DNA from: Tenacibaculum tangerinum
Lineage (GTDB): Bacteria; Bacteroidota; Bacteroidia; Flavobacteriales; Flavobacteriaceae
Direction: 5' to 3'
DNA: 64,000 bases
NCBI RefSeq assembly: GCF_029853675.1
Contig: NZ_CP122539.1
Coordinates: 186,001 to 250,000, forward strand
A program made the position numbers and the translations under genes. The notes beneath the pieces are model-generated. The model did no database searches and was not told where the DNA came from. It worked only from the letters and a program-made list of their open reading frames with translations. This document shows positions 28,350 to 37,556 of the stretch, in pieces. Within the stretch, counting starts at the first letter, position 1, and the number at the start of each line of letters is the position of its first letter.

Positions 28350-28797
28350 GTTTTACAACGTTTCGTTGCGTTGTTTACTAATTTACTAAAAATAACTGAA
28401 CCAATTTTTCATGCACCCCAAGAAAATTTTATCGTAGATTAAATTGTGGAGCCTGTTTTTGGAACTCTCACGCAGTATATGGGCTTGCGCAAAGTTAATG
28501 TTAGGGGTATTGATGGGGCGAATAAGTGCATGCTCATGGCGGGGGCTGCATACAACATTAAAAAACTATTAAAATTCTTGGGTACAACTACTAAAACTGA
28601 GGCCAAAGCAGCTACTTGTGTGTTTTGGTTAAAAAACGTACGATATCACTTAATAAATGTCGTTTTAAGCTCAGAAAAAAGGCAAAATAAGGAGTTAAAA
28701 ATTTTGATTTAGTTTTATATAAAGACATTACAAAGCTTTCAAATGAATTCTACCTTTTGAAATTTTGGGGTTGTGCATCAGCTACCATTGTTAGCCG
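28350..28797 (-). repeat. attC-like site 2, interrupted by a small element
   Basis: The left arm (GTTTTACAACGTTTCGTTGC) resembles sites 8 and 9 but lacks about 13 bp between two TTTCG repeats. The site is then interrupted by the element at 28411-28778 and resumes as CAGCTACCATTGTTAGCCG. The region 28335-28827 holds no gene other than the transposase remnant. Confidence 0.7.
28411..28778 (+). mobile_element. Small IS1182-like element derivative with terminal inverted repeats
   Basis: About 368 bp. The left end ATGCACCCCAAGAAAATTTT and the right end AAATTTTGGGGTTGTGCAT are inverted copies with small gaps. Inside is only the last part of an IS1182-family transposase frame (28446-28712, plus strand: VEPVFGTLTQYMGLRK, then MLMAGAAYNIKKLLKF), with a stop directly upstream, so it cannot encode transposase. 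It resembles a MITE mobilised by a full-length relative. It sits inside an attC-like site. Confidence 0.75.
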
Positions 28798-28827
28798 TTG
28801 TTATTCTTCATTTTCGTCATTTTCTGG

Positions 28828-29814
28828 CTAAGGAATACACCTAATAATAAATTCTAAATCTTCATCATCTAGGTTATCTTTTAAATCAGAAAAATCAAGT
28901 CGCTGTAATGTATCCATACAACAGATTTCACACTTACCGTTCATTGCTCCAAAGTACATAAACACCAGAACCATTGTCACGTTAACTAAGACCAATTCAG
29001 GTTCGCGAGATATCATTTTTACGCTTAAATGTTCATAGGCATGTTCAACCCCATTATCATGGCATTCACTTCCTGATTTTGTTATACTATATTCAAATCC
29101 AAGATTGGTTAAACTCTTTAATATGTCAATAAGTTCCTCCCTATTAAAACCAGTAACTCTTTCAAAAAGCGAAAAATCCTCGTGTAAATCTTCTGTTATA
29201 TCATGTCGGCATGAATGCATTACTAATGCAGTCAGAAATTGTCGTTCTCTATCAGTTGTTAATTTTAATTTATTGAAAATATACAGAACAATGCTTTCAA
29301 TTTCTTCTTCTTCAAAATCCTCAAATAAAGAATTAAATAACTCTTTGATATAGGTAATATCATCAGGTAGAAACTTCTCAGGTTCAATATCTCCTAACTT
29401 TTTGATTATTTTCTTCGCAAAATTAATTGGTGTTAAATCAATCAATGAAACATAGCCGATTGTTTTTCGAATCCCAGGTATTTCAGTATCATCAAATCTT
29501 GCTGGAAGTATATATTCTTCACTTTCGGAAAATGCTCTAGCCTGTGCACTTTTCAGTTCGTGATTTGTCCAAAGCTTTCTTTTATAATGTTCTGATATGA
29601 AGACGACTGCGTATTTGGCTTTATTCTGGTATACATCATCTAAGTGCTGATATAAATCTTTCCCCCACAAATCAATGTCCTCATACAAATCATAAAACAC
29701 TTTAATTCCAGATTTCCGAAGAAAACTTGCTGTTTTTTCTACATAATCTCTATCCTCGCCAGCAAAAGATAAAACTACATCATATTCTAGATTCAGACAT
29801 TTTTTCATGTTCAT
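28828..29814 (-). CDS. Cassette B: TIR domain protein, putative antiphage effector
   Basis: 328 residues. An N-terminal TIR domain (about 10-140) starts YDVVLSFAGEDRDYVEKT, the bacterial TIR start, and contains WTNHELKSA, whose Glu corresponds to the NAD-cleaving glutamate of bacterial and plant TIRs. The C-terminal half (about 150-328) is mostly helical and acidic and ends in a Cys-containing segment (CEICCMDTLQRL); I do not recognise it. TIR proteins in bacteria commonly deplete NAD or make signalling nucleotides when phage is sensed. No partner gene is in the cassette, so sensing would have to be in the C-terminal half or elsewhere. The defence role is inferred. Confidence 0.85.
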   Translation of the reverse strand: MNMKKCLNLEYDVVLSFAGEDRDYVEKTASFLRKSGIKVFYDLYEDIDLWGKDLYQHLDDVYQNKAKYAVVFISEHYKRKLWTNHELKSAQARAFSESEEYILPARFDDTEIPGIRKTIGYVSLIDLTPINFAKKIIKKLGDIEPEKFLPDDITYIKELFNSLFEDFEEEEIESIVLYIFNKLKLTTDRERQFLTALVMHSCRHDITEDLHEDFSLFERVTGFNREELIDILKSLTNLGFEYSITKSGSECHDNGVEHAYEHLSVKMISREPELVLVNVTMVLVFMYFGAMNGKCEICCMDTLQRLDFSDLKDNLDDEDLEFIIRCIP

Positions 29815-29833
29815 TCAGGTTCTGTTTTAATAA

Positions 29834-29971
29834 CGGTTAACGTATTTGTGTATGATTTTTTGCGTGAAAAGACGCGAGTCGTTTTCCGTTGTTGCGGAAA
29901 GATAATTAATAAGATTGAATTTCCGTTGAGGAAATTTAGCCGCAATTAATTATACACCTTGTTACCACACG
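29834..29971 (-). repeat. attC-like site 3
   Basis: 138 bp. The outer arms GTATTTGTGTATGA and AATTAATTATACACCTTG are imperfectly complementary. Boxes: CGGTTAAC on the left (cassette B) and GTTACCACAC on the right (cassette C). Nearly identical to site 12, 15 kb away. Confidence 0.8.
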
Positions 29972-29983
29972 TTTTTTTCCATT

Positions 29984-30328
29984 TTAAAAAATCAGATGTT
30001 CTAAATGATTTCTTAATGCGAAAAGTAACATCAAAATCAAAAGAGTAATCAAATTTGTTTTAAATTTTACTAATTCTTCTTTATAATATTCTTTTTTTAT
30101 TCTAAAGACTAAAAATCCGCCTACTATTAAAATTGGAAGATAATTTAGAATCAAATCAACGTACCACAATTTGGCTATTCTGCTAGAAGTTGCTCCAGAG
30201 CCATAAATCAGAAAGAAAGCTAGAGTCTCTATTAGGATTAGAAGTAAAAGAATTCCGCAAAAGAGTATTGACATAATTCCAATTCCGATATAATTAGTTT
30301 TAACTTTTAAAAATTCGTTCACATTCAT
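29984..30328 (-). CDS. Cassette C: small membrane protein 2
   Basis: 114 residues with three hydrophobic segments (about 15-40, 52-75, 88-108). Function not recognised. It starts 3 bp after the stop of the other membrane protein of the same cassette and so is probably translated with it. Confidence 0.65.
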   Translation of the reverse strand: MNVNEFLKVKTNYIGIGIMSILFCGILLLLILIETLAFFLIYGSGATSSRIAKLWYVDLILNYLPILIVGGFLVFRIKKEYYKEELVKFKTNLITLLILMLLFALRNHLEHLIF

Positions 30329-30331
30329 TTC

Positions 30332-30622
30332 TTAAAAGTTAGATGGTAAATTCAGACAGGTTATTACTGAAATTAAATGAACTCCCACTAAGTAAAATTT
30401 CCATTTAAATTTTTTAGTCAGAATTAGTGCATAGATTGGAACTTGAACAACAGCAATTATAATAGACAAGATTCCTATTCCATTTTTTGTTAAAATAGCA
30501 ATTAACATTGAAAATGGATAAACAACTTTTGCTGGTAAATAAGTTCCGTGCCCTCCACCCATTGCAAACACAACAATGACTAATAAAATTAATGTTATTA
30601 AAATAGTAGTTCCGATTTTCAT
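30332..30622 (-). CDS. Cassette C: small membrane protein 1
   Basis: 96 residues with an N-terminal hydrophobic segment (about 5-22) followed by a glycine- and histidine-containing loop (MGGGHGTYLPAK) and two further hydrophobic segments. Not recognised. The ATG lies 8 bp from the R' box (GTGTGCTAAC). This is one of few cassettes with two genes. Confidence 0.65.
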   Translation of the reverse strand: MKIGTTILITLILLVIVVFAMGGGHGTYLPAKVVYPFSMLIAILTKNGIGILSIIIAVVQVPIYALILTKKFKWKFYLVGVHLISVITCLNLPSNF

Positions 30623-30629
30623 TTCAAAT

Positions 30630-30829
30630 GTGTGCTAACGGTCTTGTATATGGCTCGTAGCGTGTAAATTAGCGATTAATTTTCGGTTAGGCACGAGCCA
30701 AATTTTTTAATTTTCTTATTACCTTTCTTTTTAATAAGCAAAGTTAAAAATTTGGCGGACTTGCAAATATGCCTTAACTTTGAATTATCCAACTAACTAG
30801 CTATGAGATATATACGTTGTTACCAGTAG
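30630..30829 (-). repeat. attC-like site 4 (long form)
   Basis: About 200 bp, longer than most. Arms GTATATGGCTCGTAGCG and the AGCTATGAGATATATACG side. Same family as site 21 near the recombinase. Boxes: GTGTGCTAAC (cassette C) and GTTACCAGTA (cassette D). Confidence 0.8.
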
Positions 30830-30832
30830 TTT

Positions 30833-31708
30833 TTATTCCTTAATTGTTATGTTATTCTCTTTAGCTTTTCTTTCAATCAATTCAGATTTTCCTAATTCCT
30901 CTAATTTAGCACTTATAAATTCAAATAACTTTTGACTGTCTTTTTGATATTCAGAATTAGCTTCCAAATATATTCGATGAGCTATGAATAAATTGTCCAA
31001 CGCATTTTCATAATCTTCTTTGATTAATAACATTTTTGCCAAACCAAAATAGCCTTCTGGGTCATTCGGATAAAGGAATTTTAATTCAGCATATTTTTTT
31101 ATTGAGTTTTCGTCATCTTCTAACTTAGAATAACAAACAGCTATGTTTAACAAAGCCACATTTCCCTCAGGGAATATTTCAAGTGATTTTTTATAATATT
31201 TCACAGCACTGTTATAATCTTCCTGTATTCTATATGATATTGCTAGATGGTCAATTGCATAAATAAAATTCGGGTCTAATTTTATAGCAGATTTAAATTC
31301 TTTTATTGCTTTCTTGAATTTTTTAGAATCTAAATAATCATTCCCTTTATCAAAGTATTTATTAGCTTCGAAATTACTAGATAAGCCGTAGAATTTAGTT
31401 TTTTTATTTTCAATTACCAGTCTCCTTACATTATAACAATAACTTGGAAGTATATCGTATGCTTTTTTTATCGTTCCTCGAATACCTTCAACAGTTGTAA
31501 TTTGTTTTCTTTCATCAAGACTACCTTCCATCATAACATTAGCCATAGATTTCGTAATACTTCCTCGAATACTGTCTTGAAGAATCTTTATGTCATTTAT
31601 TGAGTCCAAGTATTTACAAGCATCTATTGCAATCTTTTCAGATACAGATTGCCCTTGAAGTGTAGAAAAAATTAAAATATTAAATAGTAATGTTAGTGTT
31701 TTGTTCAT
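30833..31708 (-). CDS. Cassette D: secreted TPR-repeat protein
   Basis: 291 residues with a signal peptide (about 1-19, ending LQGQS). The C-terminal half (about 125-255) holds four tetratricopeptide repeats, for example FKKAIKEFKSAIKLDPNFIY and YNSAVKYYKKSLEIFPEGN. The first part is unique. TPRs bind partner proteins; here it would be periplasmic. The stop is 3 bp from the R'' box. No enzyme motif is seen. Confidence 0.8.
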   Translation of the reverse strand: MNKTLTLLFNILIFSTLQGQSVSEKIAIDACKYLDSINDIKILQDSIRGSITKSMANVMMEGSLDERKQITTVEGIRGTIKKAYDILPSYCYNVRRLVIENKKTKFYGLSSNFEANKYFDKGNDYLDSKKFKKAIKEFKSAIKLDPNFIYAIDHLAISYRIQEDYNSAVKYYKKSLEIFPEGNVALLNIAVCYSKLEDDENSIKKYAELKFLYPNDPEGYFGLAKMLLIKEDYENALDNLFIAHRIYLEANSEYQKDSQKLFEFISAKLEELGKSELIERKAKENNITIKE

Positions 31709-31722
31709 TGAGTCTGTTTAAA

Positions 31723-31860
31723 TTACTGGCAACGGTCTTGTATATGAAAAGTAGCGGATTTCAGGCACTAACTTTTCGGATTATAACTGACTTCTAATTT
31801 ATTTATTTTCTTTCGATTAAGCGATTAAACCGCTATTTTTTATATACGTTGTTAGCTTGC
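31723..31860 (-). repeat. attC-like site 5
   Basis: About 138 bp. Boxes: TACTGGCAAC (cassette D) and GTTAGCTTGC (cassette E). Related to site 6 through GTAGCGGATTT and the AAACCGCTATT arm. The rhomboid gene's stop codon is made by the box itself. Confidence 0.82.
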
Positions 31861-33390
31861 GTTTTTTTTCAGTTGTTCTTTATTTGTCAATATTAAAATT
31901 CCTCCAATCACAAATCCGCTTATCAGTCCACCAAAATGAGCTGCATTATCAATTCCTCCTAAAAATCCAAATAACAAACTTAATCCTGCGTAAAGTCCTA
32001 ATAGCATCCAAGTCATTCCTCTCATATAATTTGGGTAAATTTTAAAAACTGTAAAAGCCAAAATCAGACCATAAAGTCCAAAAATTGCTCCAGATGCTCC
32101 AACACTAACTGTGTTTTCGTGCCAATAAATACTCGCTAAACTTGCAAGTATTCCGCAAACAATGTAGGTAATTATTAATTTTACCGAACCAAGAATGTTT
32201 TCCAATAAACTGCTTCCAAGTCCAAGACCTATTAAGTTCATAAATAAGTGTAATATTCCACCGTGAATAAACATCGAAGAAAATAATCTCCAATATTCTC
32301 CATTCATAACTTCTATTCGTCTATTTCCTCCAATTTCGAGCAATTCCTTTGGTGTAGGCGAGACTATGTTTAACCCGTCAAATGTCATAATTAGGAAAGC
32401 AATAATATTTAAAAGCAATAAAATCGCTGTAGCTTTATTTTTGCCCATTGGATTTAAAAAGCCTAACATATCCTTTAAATCGTCTTCTTTTAGCGGTTTA
32501 TTCTTTTTAAAATCGTTTAATTCCTTTTCGTCAATTTTTGGAATAACTACCATTACCAAAAGGACTAATGCTCCAATTCCAAAAGAGCCAAAAATCCAGA
32601 AAAATGAATTGCCAAGTCTTTCTTCAAAAACATCATTTTTTGGGACAAGTATTATTTGTTCTTTTTCGTTAAGATTAGGGTTTCTTTCTTTTATTGCTTC
32701 TATAAATCCGTCTCTGTCGTCTGAATACCCTAGTCGTTCAAAATATTCTACATCTTGAAAATTATAAGTTTTAAATTCTCGTTCTGATTTGTTTAAAAAA
32801 GTCCTGTATTCTGAATTTTTCCTTTGTTCATTAATACGATTACTTAAATTTTTTTTATACTCAACTCCATACCAAATAGAGCTCGTTTCCTCAAATGGAC
32901 AGGCTAGATATAAATAAAAGTTCAGATTATCATTATTTCGACCAGAAGTTCTCGCAGTTAAATATGGAAGACTTGAGTTATGGTCAATATTAAATGAGTT
33001 TATTTTAAAATACTTTTCGTTTTTTAATTCTTTAACTTTTGAGATTGAAGATATTTCATTTAAGTCAAAAGAACCTTTTTCAATGTAGTTTTGACTTATT
33101 ATTATTGGTACAGCCATTGCTGCTGCCATAGCAAATTGATATCCAAAATATCCATTATCTCTTTTACCTCTAACATTTAAAATTCGAATTCTTCTTCGTA
33201 ACCAAATAAGTATTGGAATCCAAGGAAGAGTGAAAGGAATCCAAAAATTCAATAAGTTTTCTTTTAAGGGTAAAATTCCGAGTTTGATATCTAAAGTCCA
33301 ACGAAATATGTTGTAAAAAAGAATAGTTCCAATCGAAACTATTAAAAATGGAATATATACTTCTTGAAGTTTTGTTTTAATATTGTTCAA
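31852..33390 (-). CDS. Cassette E: rhomboid family intramembrane protease
   Basis: 512 residues. The C-terminal rhomboid core (about 330-505) has the HGGILHLFMNLIGLG helix, the catalytic serine motif SVGASGAIFGLYG and the catalytic histidine in NAAHFGGLISGF. The N-terminal 300 residues contain extra membrane segments and a soluble domain, larger than the usual rhomboid. The protease cleaves membrane helices of unknown substrates. The start is TTG at 33390, since no ATG lies close upstream. The stop TAA overlaps the R'' box (GCAAGC-TAA-C). Confidence 0.88.
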   Translation of the reverse strand: MNNIKTKLQEVYIPFLIVSIGTILFYNIFRWTLDIKLGILPLKENLLNFWIPFTLPWIPILIWLRRRIRILNVRGKRDNGYFGYQFAMAAAMAVPIIISQNYIEKGSFDLNEISSISKVKELKNEKYFKINSFNIDHNSSLPYLTARTSGRNNDNLNFYLYLACPFEETSSIWYGVEYKKNLSNRINEQRKNSEYRTFLNKSEREFKTYNFQDVEYFERLGYSDDRDGFIEAIKERNPNLNEKEQIILVPKNDVFEERLGNSFFWIFGSFGIGALVLLVMVVIPKIDEKELNDFKKNKPLKEDDLKDMLGFLNPMGKNKATAILLLLNIIAFLIMTFDGLNIVSPTPKELLEIGGNRRIEVMNGEYWRLFSSMFIHGGILHLFMNLIGLGLGSSLLENILGSVKLIITYIVCGILASLASIYWHENTVSVGASGAIFGLYGLILAFTVFKIYPNYMRGMTWMLLGLYAGLSLLFGFLGGIDNAAHFGGLISGFVIGGILILTNKEQLKKNAS

Positions 33391-33411
33391 TTCTCGATGT
33401 TGGTTTTAAAT

Positions 33412-33550
33412 GCAAGCTAACGGTCTCGTATAAGAATAGTAGCGGATTTTACTCACTTACTTTTCGGCTAAACACTGACCTTCTTTATATTTACTTACTT
33501 TAGTTTTAACGACTAAACCGCTATTATTTTTATACATTGTTGTACACTGG
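33412..33550 (-). repeat. attC-like site 6
   Basis: About 139 bp. Boxes: GCAAGCTAAC (cassette E, a perfect match to its other end) and GTTGTACAC (cassette F). Arms AAGAATAGTAGCGG and CCGCTATTATTTTTATA pair. Confidence 0.85.
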
Positions 33551-33557
33551 CTTTTTT

Positions 33558-34763
33558 TCATTCAGGTTGGTTTTCAGCGTTGGCAAAGTCATACTCTTTG
33601 ACAAGTTTTGGCTTGTGTGGCTGGTTTTTGAGCGACTTGGCAATGTGTATGGCTTTAGCGTTTGGCTTTTCAATCAAATATTCCAATAAATGTTCAGCCC
33701 AAGCTTTTGATAATAAAGGAGGAACTGCATTTCCGACTTGAACGTAATAGTTTCTCTTTGTTTTAGATATCAAATGAAAATCATCAGGAAAAGATTGAAA
33801 CCTTAGACCTTCCCTAATTGTAATCATTCTATCTTCACTATAGTGAATATTACATCCAATATTTGGTCTGTTAAAATGTGTATTCAAAGTGTAACTAGGT
33901 TTTTCAGGGTCAAGTCTACCATAAGTAGTAGTTCTTCCTCCAGTGCTTTTAAAATACATTATACGTTTAGTGGAAACTTCATCGGGAATATCCATATAAT
34001 TTCCACCAGGTTTTACGTGTTTAATTATTTCTTTGTCTGTCGGACTAGAATATGGTGTAATCTGTAAAGTTGTTTCATTTGAGTTTTTACGCATTAATGA
34101 TTGGTAGTCACAAATAGGCTCTTGTTTATATTTAATATTTCCATTTTCTGTTGGAGATTCTAAATCTGAAATTGCCTCAAATGACGAAATCCATTGTTTT
34201 TTGTTAGGAACATTCTCAAAATGAGTTTGAGTTGGTGCAGTAATATCTGAACCTAATTTATTTCCTATGATGAAAACTCTCTTTCGTTTTTGTGGAACAC
34301 CATAGTCAGCTGCATTTAAAGTGTAAATATTTATATGATAGCCAATATCTTCGAATGCTTTTTTTAGATTGTCAATTACTTTAGAACCATCAGAAGCTTT
34401 TGAAGATTTTATACCTGTTACATTTTCAAATAAGAATATTTTGGGCTGAATTTTATTTACTACTTCTAAATAAGAATAAACTAATGCAGACCTATCATCA
34501 TTTGGGTTCCTTTTACCGATTCCCGAGAATCCTTGGCAAGGAGGACCGCCAATTATTACATCTGCACTTGGAATTGTTTCTAAGTTAATTTTAGTAATGT
34601 CTTCATTGATAATATGATTACCAATATTAAGTTTATAAGTTTCACAAGCATCTTCCAATATGTCATTAGCCCAAATGATATCATAGCCTGCTTGTTTAAA
34701 TCCTAAATCTAAACCACCACAGCCTGAAAACAAGCCTATTACCTTAATTTTATTTTTTCTCAT
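33558..34763 (-). CDS. Cassette F: DNA (cytosine-5) methyltransferase
   Basis: 401 residues. All ten motifs are visible: motif I GLFSGCGGLDLGFKQAGY, motif IV GGPPCQGFSGIGKR with the catalytic Cys, motif VI ENV, and motif X QVGNAVPPLLSKAWAEHL. It makes 5-methylcytosine. It is the last gene of a four-gene operon, overlapping the upstream gene by 4 bp (ATGA). It protects host sites from the operon's nuclease or modifies a second strand of an asymmetric site. Recognition sequence unknown. Confidence 0.95.
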   Translation of the reverse strand: MRKNKIKVIGLFSGCGGLDLGFKQAGYDIIWANDILEDACETYKLNIGNHIINEDITKINLETIPSADVIIGGPPCQGFSGIGKRNPNDDRSALVYSYLEVVNKIQPKIFLFENVTGIKSSKASDGSKVIDNLKKAFEDIGYHINIYTLNAADYGVPQKRKRVFIIGNKLGSDITAPTQTHFENVPNKKQWISSFEAISDLESPTENGNIKYKQEPICDYQSLMRKNSNETTLQITPYSSPTDKEIIKHVKPGGNYMDIPDEVSTKRIMYFKSTGGRTTTYGRLDPEKPSYTLNTHFNRPNIGCNIHYSEDRMITIREGLRFQSFPDDFHLISKTKRNYYVQVGNAVPPLLSKAWAEHLLEYLIEKPNAKAIHIAKSLKNQPHKPKLVKEYDFANAENQPE

Positions 34764-37555
34764 AATCTTCTGTCTTCTACTAAGTCTGCCAGGAATAATT
34801 CAAAATAATCTACCATTTCTCCAGCAGTTGCAAATCCCAAATTGTCCTTTGGGAAAATAATGTTACCAATGGCTAAGTCAAGATTTCTTCTTGGAGTTGT
34901 TAATCCTTCATCACCACTAAAATCTGGATTTGTAACATTGAGCGATTCAAAGACTGCAACTACTGATAATATTTCAGCTTGGGTAAACTGTGTCAAGTCT
35001 GGTATTCTGAATTTTTTAATTTGAAATCCCTCCAATTTTCTTAATCCCTCTTGATTATTTGCGTTTAATTCAAATTGAATTTGACCAAATGCGGAAAGTA
35101 AAAATGCAGTGATGAATTTATATTGCTCTTCGTCTGTTGCATTTGGATTTCTATTTTTCAAGTCATCGCAATAGAAAAAGTTTGTTGAAAGTGTGAAATT
35201 AGAATTTAATGGATTGAAATAAACGCAATGCTTTGTTCGGTCAGCTCTAGGTATTATTATTTTAGGACTATAGGTGTGGTTGACGGAATTATTTATTATT
35301 CTTTTCCATTTTAAGTTTCCAAAATCAGTATTACACGTATTGTAAAAATTATTTAAATCAAGACTTCCTGCAAGTGCAGAAGGAATCAGATTGTTTGATG
35401 AGTTATCTGCTTTACCAGGGAAATGAAAGGCTAAATCGTATTCTAAATCTGATACTTCGAAAATATAGTTTCTTCTTACATCATTATTCTTAATTCCATA
35501 GCCGATGTAATTGTTTAATGAATTTGGAATATCTATTCTGTTTTCGTTTGGTTTACTACCATTTCCAAAATAACTGTTTGAAGCTAAATCTTTAGTGGGG
35601 TAAATTAGTTTCGCTCCTCCATCATTTTCAGAATTACCTCTATTAACCTTTTCAAAATGGTGTTCAATATTGACTAAACAGTTTAAGTTTGAGAAGTTAT
35701 CATACTTGTTGTCATTAAGATACTGTCGCCAATTATCTGTTGCAATTAAAGTATTTCTTGGAACAACTCTCAATTTGAATCCTGCGGTTGTTGTATCAGT
35801 ATTTAAGGCCAGGATTGTTTTCAGGTTATCAGGGTTAAGCAATATATTTTCATCTGATACTCTTACGAAAGAAACATTTGCTGAATTGTTTCCTTTCTTC
35901 AAAATCACAATAACTGTTGTTACATCAAACTCTTGAAAATATTTCCTTGGATAGGAAATAATAGCTTCAACTTTGTCTGAAATAAAACGCTTCAAATGTT
36001 CACCATCTTTGTTATTCAGGAATTTTGTCATTAAGATAATTCCTGCTTTGCCATTATTTCTTAAGTAATGCCAGATATAGTTTGTGAAATAAAAATAAAG
36101 ATTGGGTTGTGAAGCATTTGAAACAAAATAATTCAACCCTTGCCCAGTTATGGCTCCTCTCATTTTTGTCTTATCAGCAATTGTTATTGGGGCATCAGGA
36201 TTATCATTTCGTAAAAACGGTGGATTCATTAACACCGTATCATAATGATTTGCTCTTGGATTTTGGAATACATCACCAATTGAAATATTTGCAGTAGTGG
36301 AATTGTTTACCTGTGCAAGATTTTTAGAAAGTAATCTAAAAGCAGATAATTGAGAAAGGAATGGGTCAATCTCAATACCATCTATTTGATTCAGAATTTG
36401 ATTATGAGTTTTGACTTGGTTTGCGGTAGAAGTAAGTAAGCTAATTTGGTCATAAGCGGCATCTAATAATGCACCATCACCACATCCCGGGTCTAGTACC
36501 GTTGCGTCAAGAGAATCAATACATAAAGTCGCAAGCAAGTTTGATAATTCGGCATCCGACATTATTTTTCCTTTGCTGTGTAATTCTTCTTTAATATAAA
36601 TTTTTGAAGTAAGAAGATTAAACACGTATGAAGGTGATGGATTATCAGCAACAGCGTTGCTATTATGTTGAACAAAACACTGAATCAAATCCTTGAAATA
36701 TTGCAAATAGTTTACAGAAAAATTATCAGGGAAAAGGCGCTGTCCTTGATTTGGGTGGTCAATAAAAATCTGTCTGAAATCTAGCTGAATGATTCTGTTA
36801 TAATTGTTCGCTAAGTTGTTTGTGAATTGAGGTAAAGTTGCGGTATTCGATGGATAATTATGAAAGTGTGCCGCATTTGCATTTCCAGTTTGGGTATAAA
36901 AATCTTTCAAGTAGGCGTAAGCAAGTAATCTAAAAAGCTCATAAAGTGTTAGTTCTTTTTTAACTTCTTCGGGATAGCCCAATGTGTTTTTTAATGCAAT
37001 ATAATTGTTGTAAAAACTTTCAATTACAAGGTGCCAGTTGTTGTCCCAATCAGGTGCAACTCTATTGAAAATGTTCGGTAAAATATTTTCAAAGGTCGCT
37101 TGAAGTTCTGCAATCGATGCGGTTGCATCGTGATTTACTGGGTTGAAAAGCGAATGTTGTCTTGGGTTACCTTTTAGTATGCAATTTGTTAAAGGAACAC
37201 CATTTCTGTCTGCGAATAAAACTAACCTTTCAATGTTGGTCACACAAAAGTATTTGTGATAATTAGGTTCCCAATGAGCTCCAAAATCTGTTACATAGGA
37301 ACGTGATTGGTTTTGGTACCTTTGTGATTCAACATCTCTTTGAGTTCTCTTTACTTCTACAATGAAAACAAAACGTTGAGTTGCTTTTAATCTAATAGCA
37401 CAATCAGGAATAGTAGAGCTATTTGGTATTTTAGGATTGTGAACAACTTCAGCTATTCCGTCATAGCCACAACTTATTAAAGCGTTATTTAGAGCAAATT
37501 CAACCGCAGGTTGAAAAACACTTACTTCATCTGAATTATACCAAATGTTTGTCAT
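34760..37555 (-). CDS. Cassette F: type IIG-like restriction enzyme/N6-adenine methyltransferase
   Basis: 931 residues. The N-terminus has a PD-(D/E)xK-like nuclease signature (IPDCAIRLKA then FIVEVKR: Asp51, Glu67, Lys69). The middle is an N6-methyltransferase with motif I VLDPGCGDGALLDAA (353-367) and motif IV MNPPF (443-447). The last third is probably target recognition. A fused nuclease-methylase fits type IIG (Eco57I-like). An inactive or type I-like protein cannot be excluded. It starts 2 bp before the stop region of the 550-residue methylase gene. Confidence 0.8.
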   Translation of the reverse strand: MTNIWYNSDEVSVFQPAVEFALNNALISCGYDGIAEVVHNPKIPNSSTIPDCAIRLKATQRFVFIVEVKRTQRDVESQRYQNQSRSYVTDFGAHWEPNYHKYFCVTNIERLVLFADRNGVPLTNCILKGNPRQHSLFNPVNHDATASIAELQATFENILPNIFNRVAPDWDNNWHLVIESFYNNYIALKNTLGYPEEVKKELTLYELFRLLAYAYLKDFYTQTGNANAAHFHNYPSNTATLPQFTNNLANNYNRIIQLDFRQIFIDHPNQGQRLFPDNFSVNYLQYFKDLIQCFVQHNSNAVADNPSPSYVFNLLTSKIYIKEELHSKGKIMSDAELSNLLATLCIDSLDATVLDPGCGDGALLDAAYDQISLLTSTANQVKTHNQILNQIDGIEIDPFLSQLSAFRLLSKNLAQVNNSTTANISIGDVFQNPRANHYDTVLMNPPFLRNDNPDAPITIADKTKMRGAITGQGLNYFVSNASQPNLYFYFTNYIWHYLRNNGKAGIILMTKFLNNKDGEHLKRFISDKVEAIISYPRKYFQEFDVTTVIVILKKGNNSANVSFVRVSDENILLNPDNLKTILALNTDTTTAGFKLRVVPRNTLIATDNWRQYLNDNKYDNFSNLNCLVNIEHHFEKVNRGNSENDGGAKLIYPTKDLASNSYFGNGSKPNENRIDIPNSLNNYIGYGIKNNDVRRNYIFEVSDLEYDLAFHFPGKADNSSNNLIPSALAGSLDLNNFYNTCNTDFGNLKWKRIINNSVNHTYSPKIIIPRADRTKHCVYFNPLNSNFTLSTNFFYCDDLKNRNPNATDEEQYKFITAFLLSAFGQIQFELNANNQEGLRKLEGFQIKKFRIPDLTQFTQAEILSVVAVFESLNVTNPDFSGDEGLTTPRRNLDLAIGNIIFPKDNLGFATAGEMVDYFELFLADLVEDRRL

Positions 37556-37556
37556 A

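Noticed and set aside
28411..28800. Functional transposon insertion
   Set aside because: Only the last part of the transposase remains, so it cannot move by itself.
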